64,000 nucleotides of DNA from Panopea generosa. Lineage: Eukaryota > Mollusca > Bivalvia > Adapedonta > Hiatellidae. The stretch spans positions 53,287,250 through 53,351,249 of the forward strand of contig CM055895.1 of the NCBI GenBank assembly GCA_029582155.1. The letters run 5' to 3'. Below are positions 33,229-44,713 of the stretch, in pieces. A program made the position numbers and the translations under genes. The notes under the pieces are model-generated. The model searched no databases. It was not told where the DNA came from and was given only the letters and a program-made list of their open reading frames with translations. Within the stretch, counting starts at the first letter, position 1. The number at the start of each line of letters is the position of its first letter.

Positions 33229-33720
33229 CATAAACCAATACTGTTTATGAACATACATGCTATACAATATATCTTATACACTTTAAGCAATTTTAATCAC
33301 AGACATACAGTGAACTTCTCACATGTATGCATGTATGTTATATAATTGTATCGTATACTATAATTATATTAAGTTTCAACATTTGAGCAATTTTGATATA
33401 AACCAACACTATAAAGTAACATACATGTACATGCTATAATATACCATATAAGATTTACGCAATTTTGATCTAAGATAATACTGTGAATCATATAAACAAT
33501 ATAAAAACACAGTTTTATCATTGTATTCACATGTTTATCGAAATGCAAGTATAATATAAGATAGCTTACACATTTTAATTGTTTTATATCTAAGCCAAAT
33601 GTGAATTGGTCACATGTATGACATGCATCGTATAATATAATATTTTCCATTTATTCAATTTTAATATAAATATATACTGTGCTTACATATTTCAAGCATT
33701 TTTTTATCTCAGCAAATAAG
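33229..33720. repeat. decayed 67-bp satellite, block 3
   Basis: Diverged units remain visible: ATAAACCAATACTGTTTATG, TTTAAGCAATTTTAATCAC, ATAAACCAACACTATA, CGCAATTTTGATCTAAG and so on at irregular 60-80 bp spacing. This places LINE copy 2 between homogeneous block 2 and this decayed edge. A 93-codon minus frame at 33369-33650 within it is not supported as a gene. Confidence 0.65.
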
Positions 33721-34040
33721 ATATATTTAAGGACTAAAATCCGATTTTGAGTTTTCATCAGGTGATGAACAAAACATTTGGCCAGTTTAATGTTCGTGAG
33801 GCTATAACATGTTTCTATCTAAACAAGATACATCATATAAGATAATTCTTTAAACTTTATTTTATCTTAACCTAAACTGTAAATTCACGAACAAATATAT
33901 TTTGTACTGCCTTAATTTATTTATGATGATTATTTACTGTTATACATTTAATTTTACTGTAACTTAAGCAAAACCCGCAATGCCAAACGACTGACCAAAT
34001 AGATAAAAGAAACGCATCGGATTCCTCTGAAACTTTGTCA
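33721..34040. other. single-copy AT-rich spacer
   Basis: No gene, repeat or RNA seen. It separates the decayed satellite from LINE 3. Confidence 0.5.
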
Positions 34041-34044
34041 AGTC

Positions 34045-34105
34045 TACGTATTTATCTATTTATTTATTTATTTATTTATTATTTATTTGTTTGTTTATTT
34101 ACGTG
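34045..34105 (+). repeat. (TTTA)n microsatellite at LINE 3 tail
   Basis: About ten imperfect TTTA copies followed by TTTG/TTTA words. On the minus strand this is the ATAA-type 3' tail of the LINE fragment. Confidence 0.9.
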
Positions 34106-34504
34106 ACATGATTACAATATAATACAAACATAGACATACAAACATAATAGGTGTAATGAAAAGTTGTACGCAGCCTAAATAGGCTTATCTGTCTATTTTT
34201 TTAAATTACACACTTTGTAAATTCATTTATAAGTTATAAAAACAGAATAGTGGTATTCAAATGAGTACAGTCAATCGTAAAATTGAGAGTAAAATCATTA
34301 TATCGGTAAATATGCATATAATATATATTATGTAATATACTTAAGTAGTATTTGACCAATATAAAACAAAATTTGTATAATATCAAGTAATGCGATTTTT
34401 CAAAGCGTTTATAATAAAGTGTCCAGTTTTAGAAATGATTGTTGGGTTGGTTAATAGTACTTTTATTTTTTCTGTTTCGCTAGCATCAGCTGGACACAGT
34501 GTTG

Positions 34505-34790
34505 TTAATGTTTGAAACATGTCAAGCGATATACATTGTTTCTCTCACAGTAAAGCTGAAAGTGTATTTTGGTTTCGACACATTGAGCCTGGCATTGCCT
34601 ACACATTCTTCCATCTCTTGGAATTTGTTTATACCTCCCCAACTCTATTTCAATGGCTAATGAACCTGCCCTGAATTGAGCTAAAACTGAACGGATATAT
34701 TTTTTTAAGTTCAATTTTACATAGTTTTCACACTCAACGTTGGTAATCGACACATACCCGTGCGGCAATACTGAATCATAACCACTTTCT
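34505..34790 (-). pseudogene. LINE ORF2 C-terminal remnant, copy 3
   Basis: The preserved part covers the basic L-x-L-K-K-Y-I-R-S-x-L-A segment, the I-E-x-E-L-G-R-Y motif, a P-R-D-x-R-M-C start of the zinc knuckle and I-H-F-x-L-x-C at its end. It stops soon after the last cysteine (CFKH, stop), earlier than in copy 1, so the terminal helix is lost or the frame is broken. It cannot make an active enzyme. Confidence 0.7.
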
Positions 34791-35211
34791 TGTTTCATAA
34801 GTGCTGTGTGAACAAAAGTGTATAAAAACAACATGTAATATAATGTACATAAACACGCCTTCTTTAAGTGTATGTACATTATCGCACATAAATTATGCAA
34901 TAAAACACCGCCATATCAGTTGCTAGGGAAACGTTGCGTTTACAATATTATGGGAAGGTCGGACTAAGCAGCCTTCCATTTATCCCAATTAATTCGCACT
35001 TTAATGTCACCTTTGAACCAATCTAAAACAGCCATTTTCGCCTGTGTGTGTGGTGATCACTTAGGCATCGTCGGAAATTTCTCAGTATACCATGTGGTTG
35101 ATATGGTGAGTTATGTTATGTTCCCATGGTAATAAATAAATATATCACAAGACATTTTCTTTAAAATGGCCACTTGTTATAGGATTTGTTTGCCCGCTGT
35201 ACTTGAAATGA

Positions 35212-35590
35212 TAGTGGGAATGGACCAGTCCAGGGCAGTGAGAAAGTTTTCTTTTAGTCAGTTATCATCAATCATAACTGTAAAATCTACATTTTCCTAC
35301 CATTGGTGACCCAGAGATTAAATATTAGTGGGAATGAACCAGACCCGGTCCCATATTCATCAGTATTTTGACTGAGTCTGAGATTTAGAATTTTTGTCAA
35401 AAATTTAAAATTGGAATGACATCTATAAAATATAGAAACAAGAAACACACAGTTTTAATGACTATTTAACAGGAAATGTTACGGGATCACGTTTATAACT
35501 CATGTTTATAACTCATATGTTTACAGGATTTTACCTAAATGGAAGATTTTGAGTCTGACTCCGATTCTCAGGCTAAAATCATTGATGAAT
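35212..35590. repeat. short direct and inverted repeats, possible MITE relic
   Basis: AGTGGGAATGGACCAG (35212) and AGTGGGAATGAACCAG (35327) are direct copies 115 bp apart. ATATTCATCAGTATTTTGAC-TGAG (35353-35376) is inverted relative to CTCAGGCTAAAATCATTGAT (35568-35587), with imperfect pairing. The inverted pair encloses about 200 bp, as in small non-autonomous DNA elements. Confidence 0.35.
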
Positions 35591-35594
35591 TTAT

Positions 35595-35598
<4 letters not shown>

Positions 35599-35657
<59 letters not shown>
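35599..35657 (+). repeat. (CT)n microsatellite
   Basis: About 29 CT copies. The open frames through it on both strands encode SL or ER dipeptide repeats and are not supported as genes. Confidence 0.98.
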
Positions 35658-35662
<5 letters not shown>

Positions 35663-35899
35663 ACACAAAGATTGGGGATGGAACGTTTGCAACAGTCTTT
35701 ATAAAAACAAGTGAATGCATCCAAAATACTCTTCACATTATAATAGCCTCCGATTTCCAAATCCAATCTTTTCAAAATAAAACACTTTACCGTTTAATAA
35801 CAATAAAAGTATTACATCAACAGATAATACTTGTTCTGCAATAATCACATGAAAGAAACCCAACTACCGAACCACTTCTCCTATGTTTTATAGTCATTA

Positions 35900-36268
35900 T
35901 ATACACATTCGTTTATTTACTTAGGGACTGTCTATGCGGCATTTCATCAACGTTTGTGAATAACTTAAGTTTCATAAAAAGATTAAAAAAATATATAGTG
36001 TACGCATTTCTTTCTTTTTATCTGAATATTCCAAAGAGATGTTTGTTGTGCATGGGAAAACCATCGTATATAGTCAAACCTCTTATCTAAATATAAAATA
36101 CAGATGAGCTGATGCTCCTTTGTGTGTTACAAATATTCAAAATTATATACGAATTGTCATGTGATAGCTATATCGGATGTACTTAATGTATGTTATAGTG
36201 TATGTGTGTAATGAGAAATATTATATGTTTTAGTTACAAATAAAGAAATATTAAATCTTGAATCTTGA
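35900..36268 (+). mobile_element. possible LINE 3' end with TTGAATC tail
   Basis: The segment ends with a polyadenylation-like AATAAA (36238-36243) and the short tandem tail AAATCTTGAATCTTGATT. Upstream there is TTTCATAAAAAGATTAAAAA, which could encode the basic S-F-K-x-x-L-K-K-Y segment seen near LINE C-termini. No polymerase or zinc-knuckle motif was found, so this is tentative. An ordinary gene 3' end is the alternative. Confidence 0.25.
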
Positions 36269-36270
36269 TT

Positions 36271-36277
<7 letters not shown>

Positions 36278-36304
<27 letters not shown>
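36278..36304 (+). repeat. (AT)n microsatellite
   Basis: About 13 AT copies. Confidence 0.9.
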
Positions 36305-36305
<1 letters not shown>

Positions 36306-39300
36306 AACAAAACAATCAGTTTGTCTTTTACCGTTGTTTTCATTATGCTGTTGGTAAACCTATGTTGGAATGAATGTAGTACACTGAATGTATAAATGTT
36401 CTATTAATAACATAAAATAACAACGTCAGTTTAATATTAAGTCAATTTTTGCCATATTATTTCAAAGGAACTATTGTTCTCTATAAAAACCAATATCGCA
36501 AACAAATTTACAAAATAGAAGATATATATCACAGACCAAATATAAGATAATCATGTTTTACCAAATGAGTTGCTCAATTCATTTGGTCGTATAACTAAAC
36601 AGGCGAGTTAGAACATGAATAGCTCTTTGTTCTTATTTTAAGAAATATATATATATAAAGACTTAAGGACTTAGCATATAAGTACCCGCTTATTCAAATA
36701 GAAATATCAGAAGCTAAGCATAGTCAAATTAATAAAAAGTGTTTAAATATTAAATAAGAGTATTACATTTATAATATATGGCTTCAAAAATCAGACTAAA
36801 TTGCCTTAGTCCAGAGCGTTAAATATTACTGGCTTAATATTACTTAATATTCTAATTATCAAGCCATAATTGTTTGGTTCTCGTGAGTCACGTACATGTT
36901 TTATCTTCTTTCTAGTTGTGTTTTGATTATTCGCTTTTGTATGCGTATATGAAATAAAATATTATGTATAATGTATTCTATATTGAAAATTATAGCATTT
37001 TAAACAAGGTGTGCCGGTGATCTACCCCAACACAGAGAATATAAACAATATACATCATCTGTCAAAAAGGTGTCAAAACTAAACGGCATTTTTGATTTAT
37101 TGTCAGTAACTAATATCTCGCTTTTCATTTCAAATATTCCCCCGAAGCAACTCTGGATTCATTCTTCAAATGTTGACACTAAAACACACGTCTGCGATGT
37201 TATTGTCAGAACTTGATACGTCTCTCGGAACACAGTTGCAGCTAAGAGATAACGACTCGAAGGTAAATGTAAACAATTCTGCCAGTTTTTGTAAACTGGT
37301 GCAGTTAGATTAGTATACGTTTAAGAGATTTTGGCAATTATAACTTAATCAAGCGCTCTCTGGATTATATATCCAGAGGTTATTTTAGTCTGGATCGTGA
37401 TGTCCTCCCATTCTCTTGGCATGATTTCTAGTTTTTTGCCCCATTTTCGGATTAATTTTATCAGTTGCAGCGAATTTTACAACCGTTGATAAACAATAAA
37501 GTTTTAATTAATAGCCTGTTATGATCACAATTCATTTTTTCTGAAAGAATTTAGTCTGTTTTAACTGGCTGTCTTTTGCCATCAGATAGCGCAGAAATGC
37601 AATCAACGCATTTTTAATAATATATTAATATAACGACACGCATAGATCAGCGCTGGCGTGCATCATTCCGAGTGACGTAAATAAACTGGGTTTTTTTCTA
37701 GGAGATTGCAGTAATATTTTTTTTTCTGTCTAGACCCCGACAGTTTTACGTCAAGAGAGTCTAACCGCATATTAATATAGAAATAAAGGGGTTGATTACT
37801 ACGACCTGGTGAACTCCAAGGAGACGAGAACAAAATTAAATTGATAAAGAGAACGTGTGTTGTATCATTTTCCTATTTAGTATCTTTTTTTTTCTTATCT
37901 TCAAATATTTAAATACCACATTAGAGGTGTTGACCAATAATGACATGCTGTCACGAAGTCATGAAACTATTCAAAATGATCGAAATGCTCCGAGGTGATT
38001 GACGGGTGCACGTACTAATTGATATCTTTACCCGAAAGTACATGATTTGAAGGTATAATTTTATAAAGTAACTAACCGGAAGTAGTACTATAGTCATCGT
38101 TATGACACAGTCTGTGAATTTAAAAATATAATACCCAGTCTAATGTTTTAATTTTATAACCTGTAATTTTCTCCGACGAGACAACTTCTTAAACGAGTCA
38201 TCCGCGGCGCACAACACCGGTGTAATTGTAATACCGTGTGACGAAGCACGATGTGTATACATGTACAGGAACTAGACAAAAACGAGATCAAATCGGTAAT
38301 AAAGCATAGTTATAAACACATCAACGTGAAGTGATCCCGCAATAAGATTCGAATTAGGAAACCAGAAACTTGTTAGAACCTTTGAATGATATTTGAAATA
38401 ATTAATTAGTAAATTAAAATAAGTTAAACGATAACATCTTCTGTGTGGTAAACACAAACTCTACAACTCCTTTGCATCACGTCGGATGTAATATAAAGGG
38501 ATCATAAAACATGAGTAGGGCTTCGCGTATCAGATCCATTCATTCATTTACCGTTATTTACAAGGAATAAAACCGCAAGCATAAAAGAAATTGGAGGGAA
38601 TAGAAACAACTTGAATCTCTCTTAATTATGAATCTGAACTGAACAAAATAGAGAATTAAACAACATGTATTCCGTTAAATTGGTCACTCAAATTCTTCCG
38701 TTTGTCTGGAAGAGTGAGCTTCTTTGATTTTCAGTCAAAGACATTTACATAAATCGGTTTCACTAAGACTATCGAGGCGTGTATCGTCAGCTATTTTCAC
38801 GATACCATCACCGTGCTCCATACCCAGAGGTTAAGTAAGAACAAGTTCTATACGTGTACATGGATACAGAAACGGGTTTTCCTGATTAGTCTTTTGAGAT
38901 AGAAACAAATGTCTTTGAAGATCATAGATTTTGGAATTCTAGTTCATTGTCAAAATCGCTGAGACGCCACACGTCTGTCTGAATTAGTCCATTTGTAAGG
39001 TCATCTTTTTACATGTAGTTGGTAGAGATATTTCAATTAAAAATTCGTGTTAATCAGTGCAAAAAATGTTAATTTTAAAATAATTATACAGGCTTATGAT
39101 GCACGCTTCCCTTCTCACTCATCATTAACGTTATACAAAAAAATATAATTATTTTTTGTTGGACAATTAGTTGCACACGTATCAACTACAAGCTTTAGTC
39201 TAACTTACATTTTAACTCCCGTATTAAGTTTTTGTCTAGGTTGTTATGATTCCCTATACGTCTTCCAGTTCTACATTTATATAAGCCATTTTTATGCCAA

Positions 39301-39579
39301 ACAGAAAGGAATAAGGTATTACAGTTTGTGGATAATCGAAATATGATAAAGTTACATCACGTTAAATTAGTGCAATTATTAAAAATGCATTATTATACAA
39401 AAACACGAAAACACGAGATTAATGGACTGCTGGTTATTTAAATACAGGTTTTTGTTGCTTTATTTATGTGTGGTTGATCTCAGAGGTTGGCATTAAGTCC
39501 GTTTCAAACACAATTTTTATATCTTATTTTTTTATTGTTTGACATTTTGTACTCTGACTCTTATTTCCGTTTATATGAA

Positions 39580-40195
39580 ATGCCAATGACAATGCCAATG
39601 ACAATGGTAATGACAATGGTAATGACAATGGTAATGACAATGGTAATGACAATGCCAATGACAATGGTAATGACAATGGTAATTATAATGACAATTGTAA
39701 TGACAATGCCAATGACAATGGTATTGACAATGCCAATGACAATGGTAATGACAATGCCAATGATAATGACAATGGTAATGACAATGCCAATGACAATGGT
39801 TATGACAATGGTAATGACAATGGTAATGACAATGGTTATGGCAATATTTATGACAATGGTAATGCCAATGACAATGCCAATGACATTGCCAATGATAATG
39901 ACAATGACAATGGTAATGATAATGGCAATGGTAATGACAATGGCAATATTAATGACAATGACAATGACAACGCCAATGGTAATGACAATGACAATGGTAA
40001 TGACAATGACAATGTCAATGACAATAGTAATGACAATGCCTATGACAATGGTTATGACAATGGTAATGACAATGACAATAGTAATAACAATGCCAATGGC
40101 AATGGTTATGAAAATGACAATGGTAATGGCAATGGTAATGACAATATCAATGACAATGGTAATGACAATGGTTATGACAATGGTAATGACAAAGA
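39580..40195. repeat. hexamer/dodecamer minisatellite (AATGAC AATGGT)
   Basis: A six-base frame AATG+2 is kept throughout: AATGAC alternates with AATGGT, AATGCC or AATGGC, usually giving a 12-bp period. The 239-codon plus frame at 39487-40206 is a Met/Thr/Val/Pro tetrapeptide repeat and is rejected as a gene. Confidence 0.97.
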
Positions 40196-40999
40196 GTATA
40201 CATTGAGCGGATTTTTGTTTAATATAGTAATTGTCAAAAAAATACTTTTTTGTTTATGTTATAAGCACACTGTAATACTATGTCCCTTTGACCTCATGAC
40301 AATTTTCCCCAAGTAAAAGACTTCATGATTACTGCTGTAATAAAAAGAAATATGTTTTAAATCAATACTTGTTAATATTTTGTCTTTGTTTTACTGCTTT
40401 AATGTTTCAAGACACTAGAGACAATTAAAGTGCATGTCAGATAACATCAGGTTGTTGTTGATTTTAATGTTTTATACAAACATAATTAAACACATGTCCA
40501 CAGCATGCGTAGTTTTCAAAGATACAGAAAATGCAGATACTACGTATAACGTGAAAACTACACATAAACAAAAAAGCAAACGGCGTTAACAGCAGTGACC
40601 CAAAAGAAAGTCGAATGTGACAATTTGATTTTTTCATTATTTAGATTAATATACTGACAAATCAATCTGGTTTTATCATTTTTAAGTTATCATCATGTAT
40701 CCAGTATCTCAAATATGAATGCAGGCATTTTTACAAATACAATAGCTCATAACTAAATTTATATCCTAAATTACTCAGATCTGAGAATATAAATACTGTT
40801 AATTTACTCAAATTTGAAAAAAAAAATACATTAATTAGAACTCTAATTTCCTCTGATGTGAAGATAAATATTATATTAGAATCACTGGTTATATAATTTA
40901 AGTGTCGTGGCACGCGTAGAGAATCGTAAGTTCCAAATGAGAAGGACCGCAGGAGGCGTAGCATTCAAGACACCACCACGGAGGAAGCATTGTGGTAAC
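40196..40999. other. single-copy AT-rich stretch
   Basis: No supported feature. Two overlapping minus-strand frames near 40731-41073 are unrecognised and partly overlap the hairpin-motif cluster. Confidence 0.5.
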
Positions 41000-41189
41000 C
41001 CTTTGTTACACCGCAACCGTAGTGTAACAAATTCAAAATATTTTGTTACACTAAGGGGCGATATGTGACACATTGTTGCAATATGTAATACAATTTAGGA
41101 AATCATCTTCTCTATAATATTCCTACATATTATGGCAAATTACACAATTTATCTGTTTAATACTGATACACATTGTTTATAGTGCTACC

Positions 41190-41225
41190 CATGTCTGTCC
41201 GTCGTACCGTCCGTCCGTCTGCCCA
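41190..41225 (+). repeat. GTCC/CCGT-rich short repeat
   Basis: Imperfect CCGTC tetramer/pentamer words (GTCCGTCGTACCGTCCGTCC) inside the fold-back region. Confidence 0.7.
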
Positions 41226-41452
41226 TCCGTTATACCTATCCGCGGAATAAGATTTTCTTCACCAAATCACATCCACATAAAATTCATTTTATTTTCATTT
41301 CATAAAAACCCACACTGTGGGTTGCGGTTATCAATAACCCTTAATGTAACAAAAATACTTTTTCAAAGATGTTGAACGTTTTTCTTAACCTCTGGTAAAA
41401 CGATTTTATTTAAATATGAAGTGGTAAAACAAAAAATTAAAGGAGACCCATT

Positions 41453-41600
41453 ATATAATATAATAATATAATATAATATAATATAATATAATATAATATA
41501 ATATAATATAATATAATATAATATAATATAATATAATATAATATAATATAATATAATATAATATAATAATATAATAATATAATATAATATAATATAATAT
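41453..41600. repeat. (ATAAT)n pentanucleotide microsatellite
   Basis: Almost 150 bp of ATAAT repeats with three one- or two-base phase slips. It lies in the middle of the fold-back region. Confidence 0.97.
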
Positions 41601-42050
41601 TGCTTTTTATTTACGGTTATTTAACAAGAGTTGAGATGATACGTGTCTACTTTACCTTCCAACATTGTTACTTTTTTCAAACACTAAGTGATAATTTTAT
41701 TAGTAATGTTCCATAATAACAAAATGTCCAAGATAAAAACACAGTATTTTTTTTAAAACTGTTTTTCAACCGTCCTAAAAATTACTAACCCTAAACCCTA
41801 GTACTAACTACCTATTCGTGTGTGCGGACGGACGAACATTGGTAACATTATATTTCATGACAGGGATAAATAAATTTCTAGTTGAAAAAAAATTGTTACA
41901 CTAAATGAACCCGTTTTTGTTACACTAAGGGTAGCGGTGTCAACCCTTAGTGTAACCAAGGAATTATATATATATATAATCCTTGGTGCAACAAAAATTG
42001 ATTATTTTGTTACACTAATGTTTGTGTTGTCAATTGTTACACTAAGGGTT

Positions 42051-42356
42051 GTCACAAAACATAAACATATTCAATATACAGAAATCCAGAGTCCCAGTAA
42101 AACATGTTCAGGATTGTTCGCATTTTTTGGCTCATGACGTTAACGTTGGGCCAAATTACCATCAGTTGGTCATTTCAAATATTAATATTGGTCACCGTGT
42201 TGTATTTCAGTATTGAACTTTTCACGATGTATGCTTAATAGATAAAACATTATCCTTTAAAATTTTCATGTGTGTTAGGCGTCTAATTCAAAAGTTAAAT
42301 GCGCCGTACCAAAACCTTTTTAATACCCCTCGCACATATAAAGATACAGGAATCGC
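42051..42356. other. spacer before the GC-rich array
   Basis: Single-copy AT-rich DNA with no supported gene. It ends with CCCCTCGCACATATAAAG just before the first 38-bp unit. Confidence 0.5.
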
Positions 42357-44713
42357 CACCTTGGAACGGCCGGCAACACAACCGCCCCGGGGACTACCTT
42401 GGAACGGCCGGCAACACAACCGCCCCGGGGACCACCTTGGAACGGCCGGCAACACAACCGCCCCGGGGACCACCTTGGAACGGCCGGCAACACAACCGCC
42501 CCGGGGACCACCTTGGAACGGCCGGCAACACAACCGCCCCGGGGACCACCTTGGAACGGCCAGCAACACAACCGCCCCGGGGACCACCTTGGAACGGCCA
42601 GCAACACAACCGCCCCGGGGACCACCTTGGAACGGCCGGCAACACAACCGCCCCGGGGACCACCTTGGAACGGCCGGCAACACAACCGCCCCGGGGATCA
42701 CCTAGGAACGGCCAGCAACACAACCGCCCCGGGGACCACCTTGGAACGGCCAGCAACACAACCGCCCCGGGGACCACCTTGGAACGGCCGGCAACACAAC
42801 CGCCCCGGGGACCACCTTGGAACGGCCAGCAACACAACCGCCCCGGGGACCACCTTGGAACGGCCGGCAACACAACCGCCCCGGGGACCACCTTGGAACG
42901 GCCGGCAACACAACCGCCCCGGGGACCACCTTGGAACGGCCAGCAACACAACCGCCCCGGGGACCACCTTGGAACGGCCAGCAACACAACCGCCCCGGGG
43001 ACCACCTTGGAACGGCCGGCAACACAACCGCCCCGGGGACCACCTTGGAACGGCCGGCAACACAACCGCCCCGGGGATCACCTAGGAACGGCCAGCAACA
43101 CAACCGCCCCGGGGACCACCTTGGAACGGCCGGCAACACAACCGCCCCGGGGACCACCTTGGAACGGCCGGCAACACAACCGCCCCGGGGACCACCTTGG
43201 AACGGCCGGCAACACAACCGCCCCGGGGACCACCTTGGAACGGCCGGCAACACAACCGCCCCGGGGACCACCTTGGAACGGCCGGCAACACAAACGCCCC
43301 GGGGACCACCTTGGAACGGCCGGCAACACAACCGCCCCGGGGACCACCTTGGAACGGCCGGCAACACAACCGCCCCGGGGACCACCTTGGAACGGCCGGC
43401 AACACAACCGCCCCGGGGACCACCTTGGAACGGCCGGCAACACAACCGCCCCGGGGACCACCTTGGAACGGCCGGCAACACAACCGCCCCGGGGACCACC
43501 TTGGAACGGCCGGCAACACAACCGCCCCGGGGACCACCTTGGAACGGCCGGCAACACAACCGCCCCGGGGACCACCTTGGAACGGCCGGCAACACAACCG
43601 CCCCGGGGACCACCTTGGAACGGCCGGCAACACAACCGCCCCGGGGACCACCTTGGAACGGCCGGCAACACAACCGCCCCGGGGACCACCTTGGAACGGC
43701 CGGCAACACAACCGCCCCGGGGACCACCTTGGAACGGCCGGCAACACAACCGCCCCGGGGACCACCTTGGAACGGCCGGCAACACAACCGCCCCGGGGAC
43801 CACCTTGGAACGGCCGGCAACACAACCGCCCCGGGGACCACCTTGGAACGGCCGGCAACACAACCGCCCCGGGGACCACCTTGGAACGGCCGGCAACACA
43901 ACCGCCCCGGGGACCACCTTGGAACGGCCAGGCAACACAACCGCCCCGGGGACCACCTTGGAACGGCCGGCAACACAACCGCCCCGGGGACCACCTTGGA
44001 ACGGCCAGGCAACACAACCGCCCCGGGGACCACCTTGGAACGGCCGGCAACACAACCGCCCCGGGGACCACCTTGGAACGGCCGGCAACACAACCGCCCC
44101 GGGGACCACCTTGGAACGGCCGGCAACACAACCGCCCCGGGGACCACCTTGGAACGGCCGGCAACACAACCGCCCCGGGGACCACCTTGGAACGGCCGGC
44201 AACACAACCGCCCCGGGGACCACCTTGGAACGGCCGGCAACACAACCGCCCCGGGGACCACCTTGGAACGGCCAGCAACACAACCGCCCCGGGGACCACC
44301 TTGGAACGGCCGGCAACACAACCGCCCCGGGGACCACCTTGGAACGGCCAGGCAACACAACCGCCCCGGGGACCACCTTGGAACGGCCGGCAACACAACC
44401 GCCCCGGGGACCACCTTGGAACGGCCGGCAACACAACCGCCCCGGGGACCACCTTGGAACGGCCAGCAACACAACCGCCCCGGGGACCACCTTGGAACGG
44501 CCGGCAACACAACCGCCCCGGGGACCACCTTGGAACGGCCAGCAACACAACCGCCCCGGGGACCACCTTGGAACGGCCGGCAACACAACCGCCCCGGGGA
44601 CCACCTTGGAACGGCCAGCAACACAACCGCCCCGGGGACCACCTTGGAACGGCCAGCAACACAACCGCCCCGGGGACCACCTTGGAACGGCCGGCAACAC
44701 AACCGCCCCGGGG
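42357..44713. repeat. 38-bp GC-rich minisatellite array
   Basis: The unit is CCTTGGAACGGCCGGCAACA followed by CAACCGCCCCGGGGACCA, about 62 copies. Identity is very high: most units differ only by CGGCCGGC versus CGGCCAGC. Three units carry an extra base (CCAGGC at 43928, 44005 and 44348) and two carry GGGATCACCTAGG. The unit contains no stop codon in any of the six frames, so long frames appear on both strands (up to 819 codons on plus). These are not genes: amino-acid content is a 38-residue repeat in every frame. The block is a strong GC island in AT-rich DNA. Confidence 0.98.
42700..43080. repeat. 380-bp (10-unit) higher-order repeat in the 38-bp array
   Basis: The rare GGGATCACCTAGGAACGG variant is found at about 42694 and again 380 bp later at about 43074. 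A block of ten monomers was therefore duplicated as a whole. The flanking pattern of GGCCGGC and GGCCAGC monomers is similar but not identical. Confidence 0.75.

Larger units (their letters stand above)
34045..34800 (-). mobile_element. non-LTR retrotransposon 3' fragment, copy 3 (different family)
   Basis: On the minus strand an open frame (34900-34505) contains YIRSVLAQFRAGSLAIEIEL, then GRYKQIPRDGRMCRQCQ and KIHFQLYCER. This is the LINE ORF2 C-terminal pattern, with C100-x2-C103-x9-H113-x4-C118 numbered within this frame. The first roughly 35 residues of that frame are hydrophobic and do not look LINE-like, so the truncation point lies near 34790-34800. The 3' UTR runs down to a tail of ATAA repeats (plus-strand TTTA at 34045-34105), unlike the GTTCT tail of copies 1 and 2. 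No polymerase domain remains. Confidence 0.75.
34906..39579. other. single-copy AT-rich stretch, no supported gene
   Basis: Long AT-rich DNA with few features: repeats near 35212-35590, a CT run, a possible plus-strand LINE 3' end near 36240 and an AT run at 36278-36304. A 61-codon minus frame at 38272-38457 is unrecognised. A donor-like GGTGAGT at about 35105 follows a short open frame but no partner exon was identified. Coding exons cannot be excluded. Confidence 0.5.
41001..42050. repeat. cluster of inverted TTTGTTACACTAAGGG motifs (fold-back region)
   Basis: The word TTTGTTACACTAAGGG, or close forms, occurs on the plus strand at 41002, 41042, 41893, 41917, 42005 and 42034. Its reverse complement occurs at 41021, 41336, 41942 and, weaker, 41985. 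Adjacent opposite copies make hairpins. GTTACACTAAGGGT (41919-41932) and ACCCTTAGTGTAAC (41943-41956) pair perfectly over 14 bp with a 10-nt loop. AGTGTAACAAA (41021-41031) and TTTGTTACACT (41042-41052) pair perfectly over 11 bp. CCAAGGA and TCCTTGG flank an AT palindrome at 41956-41986. AACCCACACTGTGGGTT (41307-41323) is another hairpin. Confidence 0.8.

Noticed and set aside
33369-33650. 93-codon minus-strand frame
   Set aside because: It lies in decayed 67-bp satellite units, with no motif or LINE similarity.
35521-35844. Open frames with SL or ER repeats on opposite strands
   Set aside because: Both are created by the CT microsatellite. Flanking residues show no domain.
36240-36310. Gene terminator or polyA site
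   Set aside because: AATAAA is frequent in AT-rich DNA and no coding sequence upstream supports a gene. Kept only as a low-confidence LINE end.
39487-40206. 239-codon Met/Thr-rich frame
   Set aside because: Translation of the 12-bp array.
41941-41990. Rho-independent-type terminator hairpin
   Set aside because: Strong hairpins are present, but the genome is eukaryotic and the hairpins belong to a cluster of inverted motifs.
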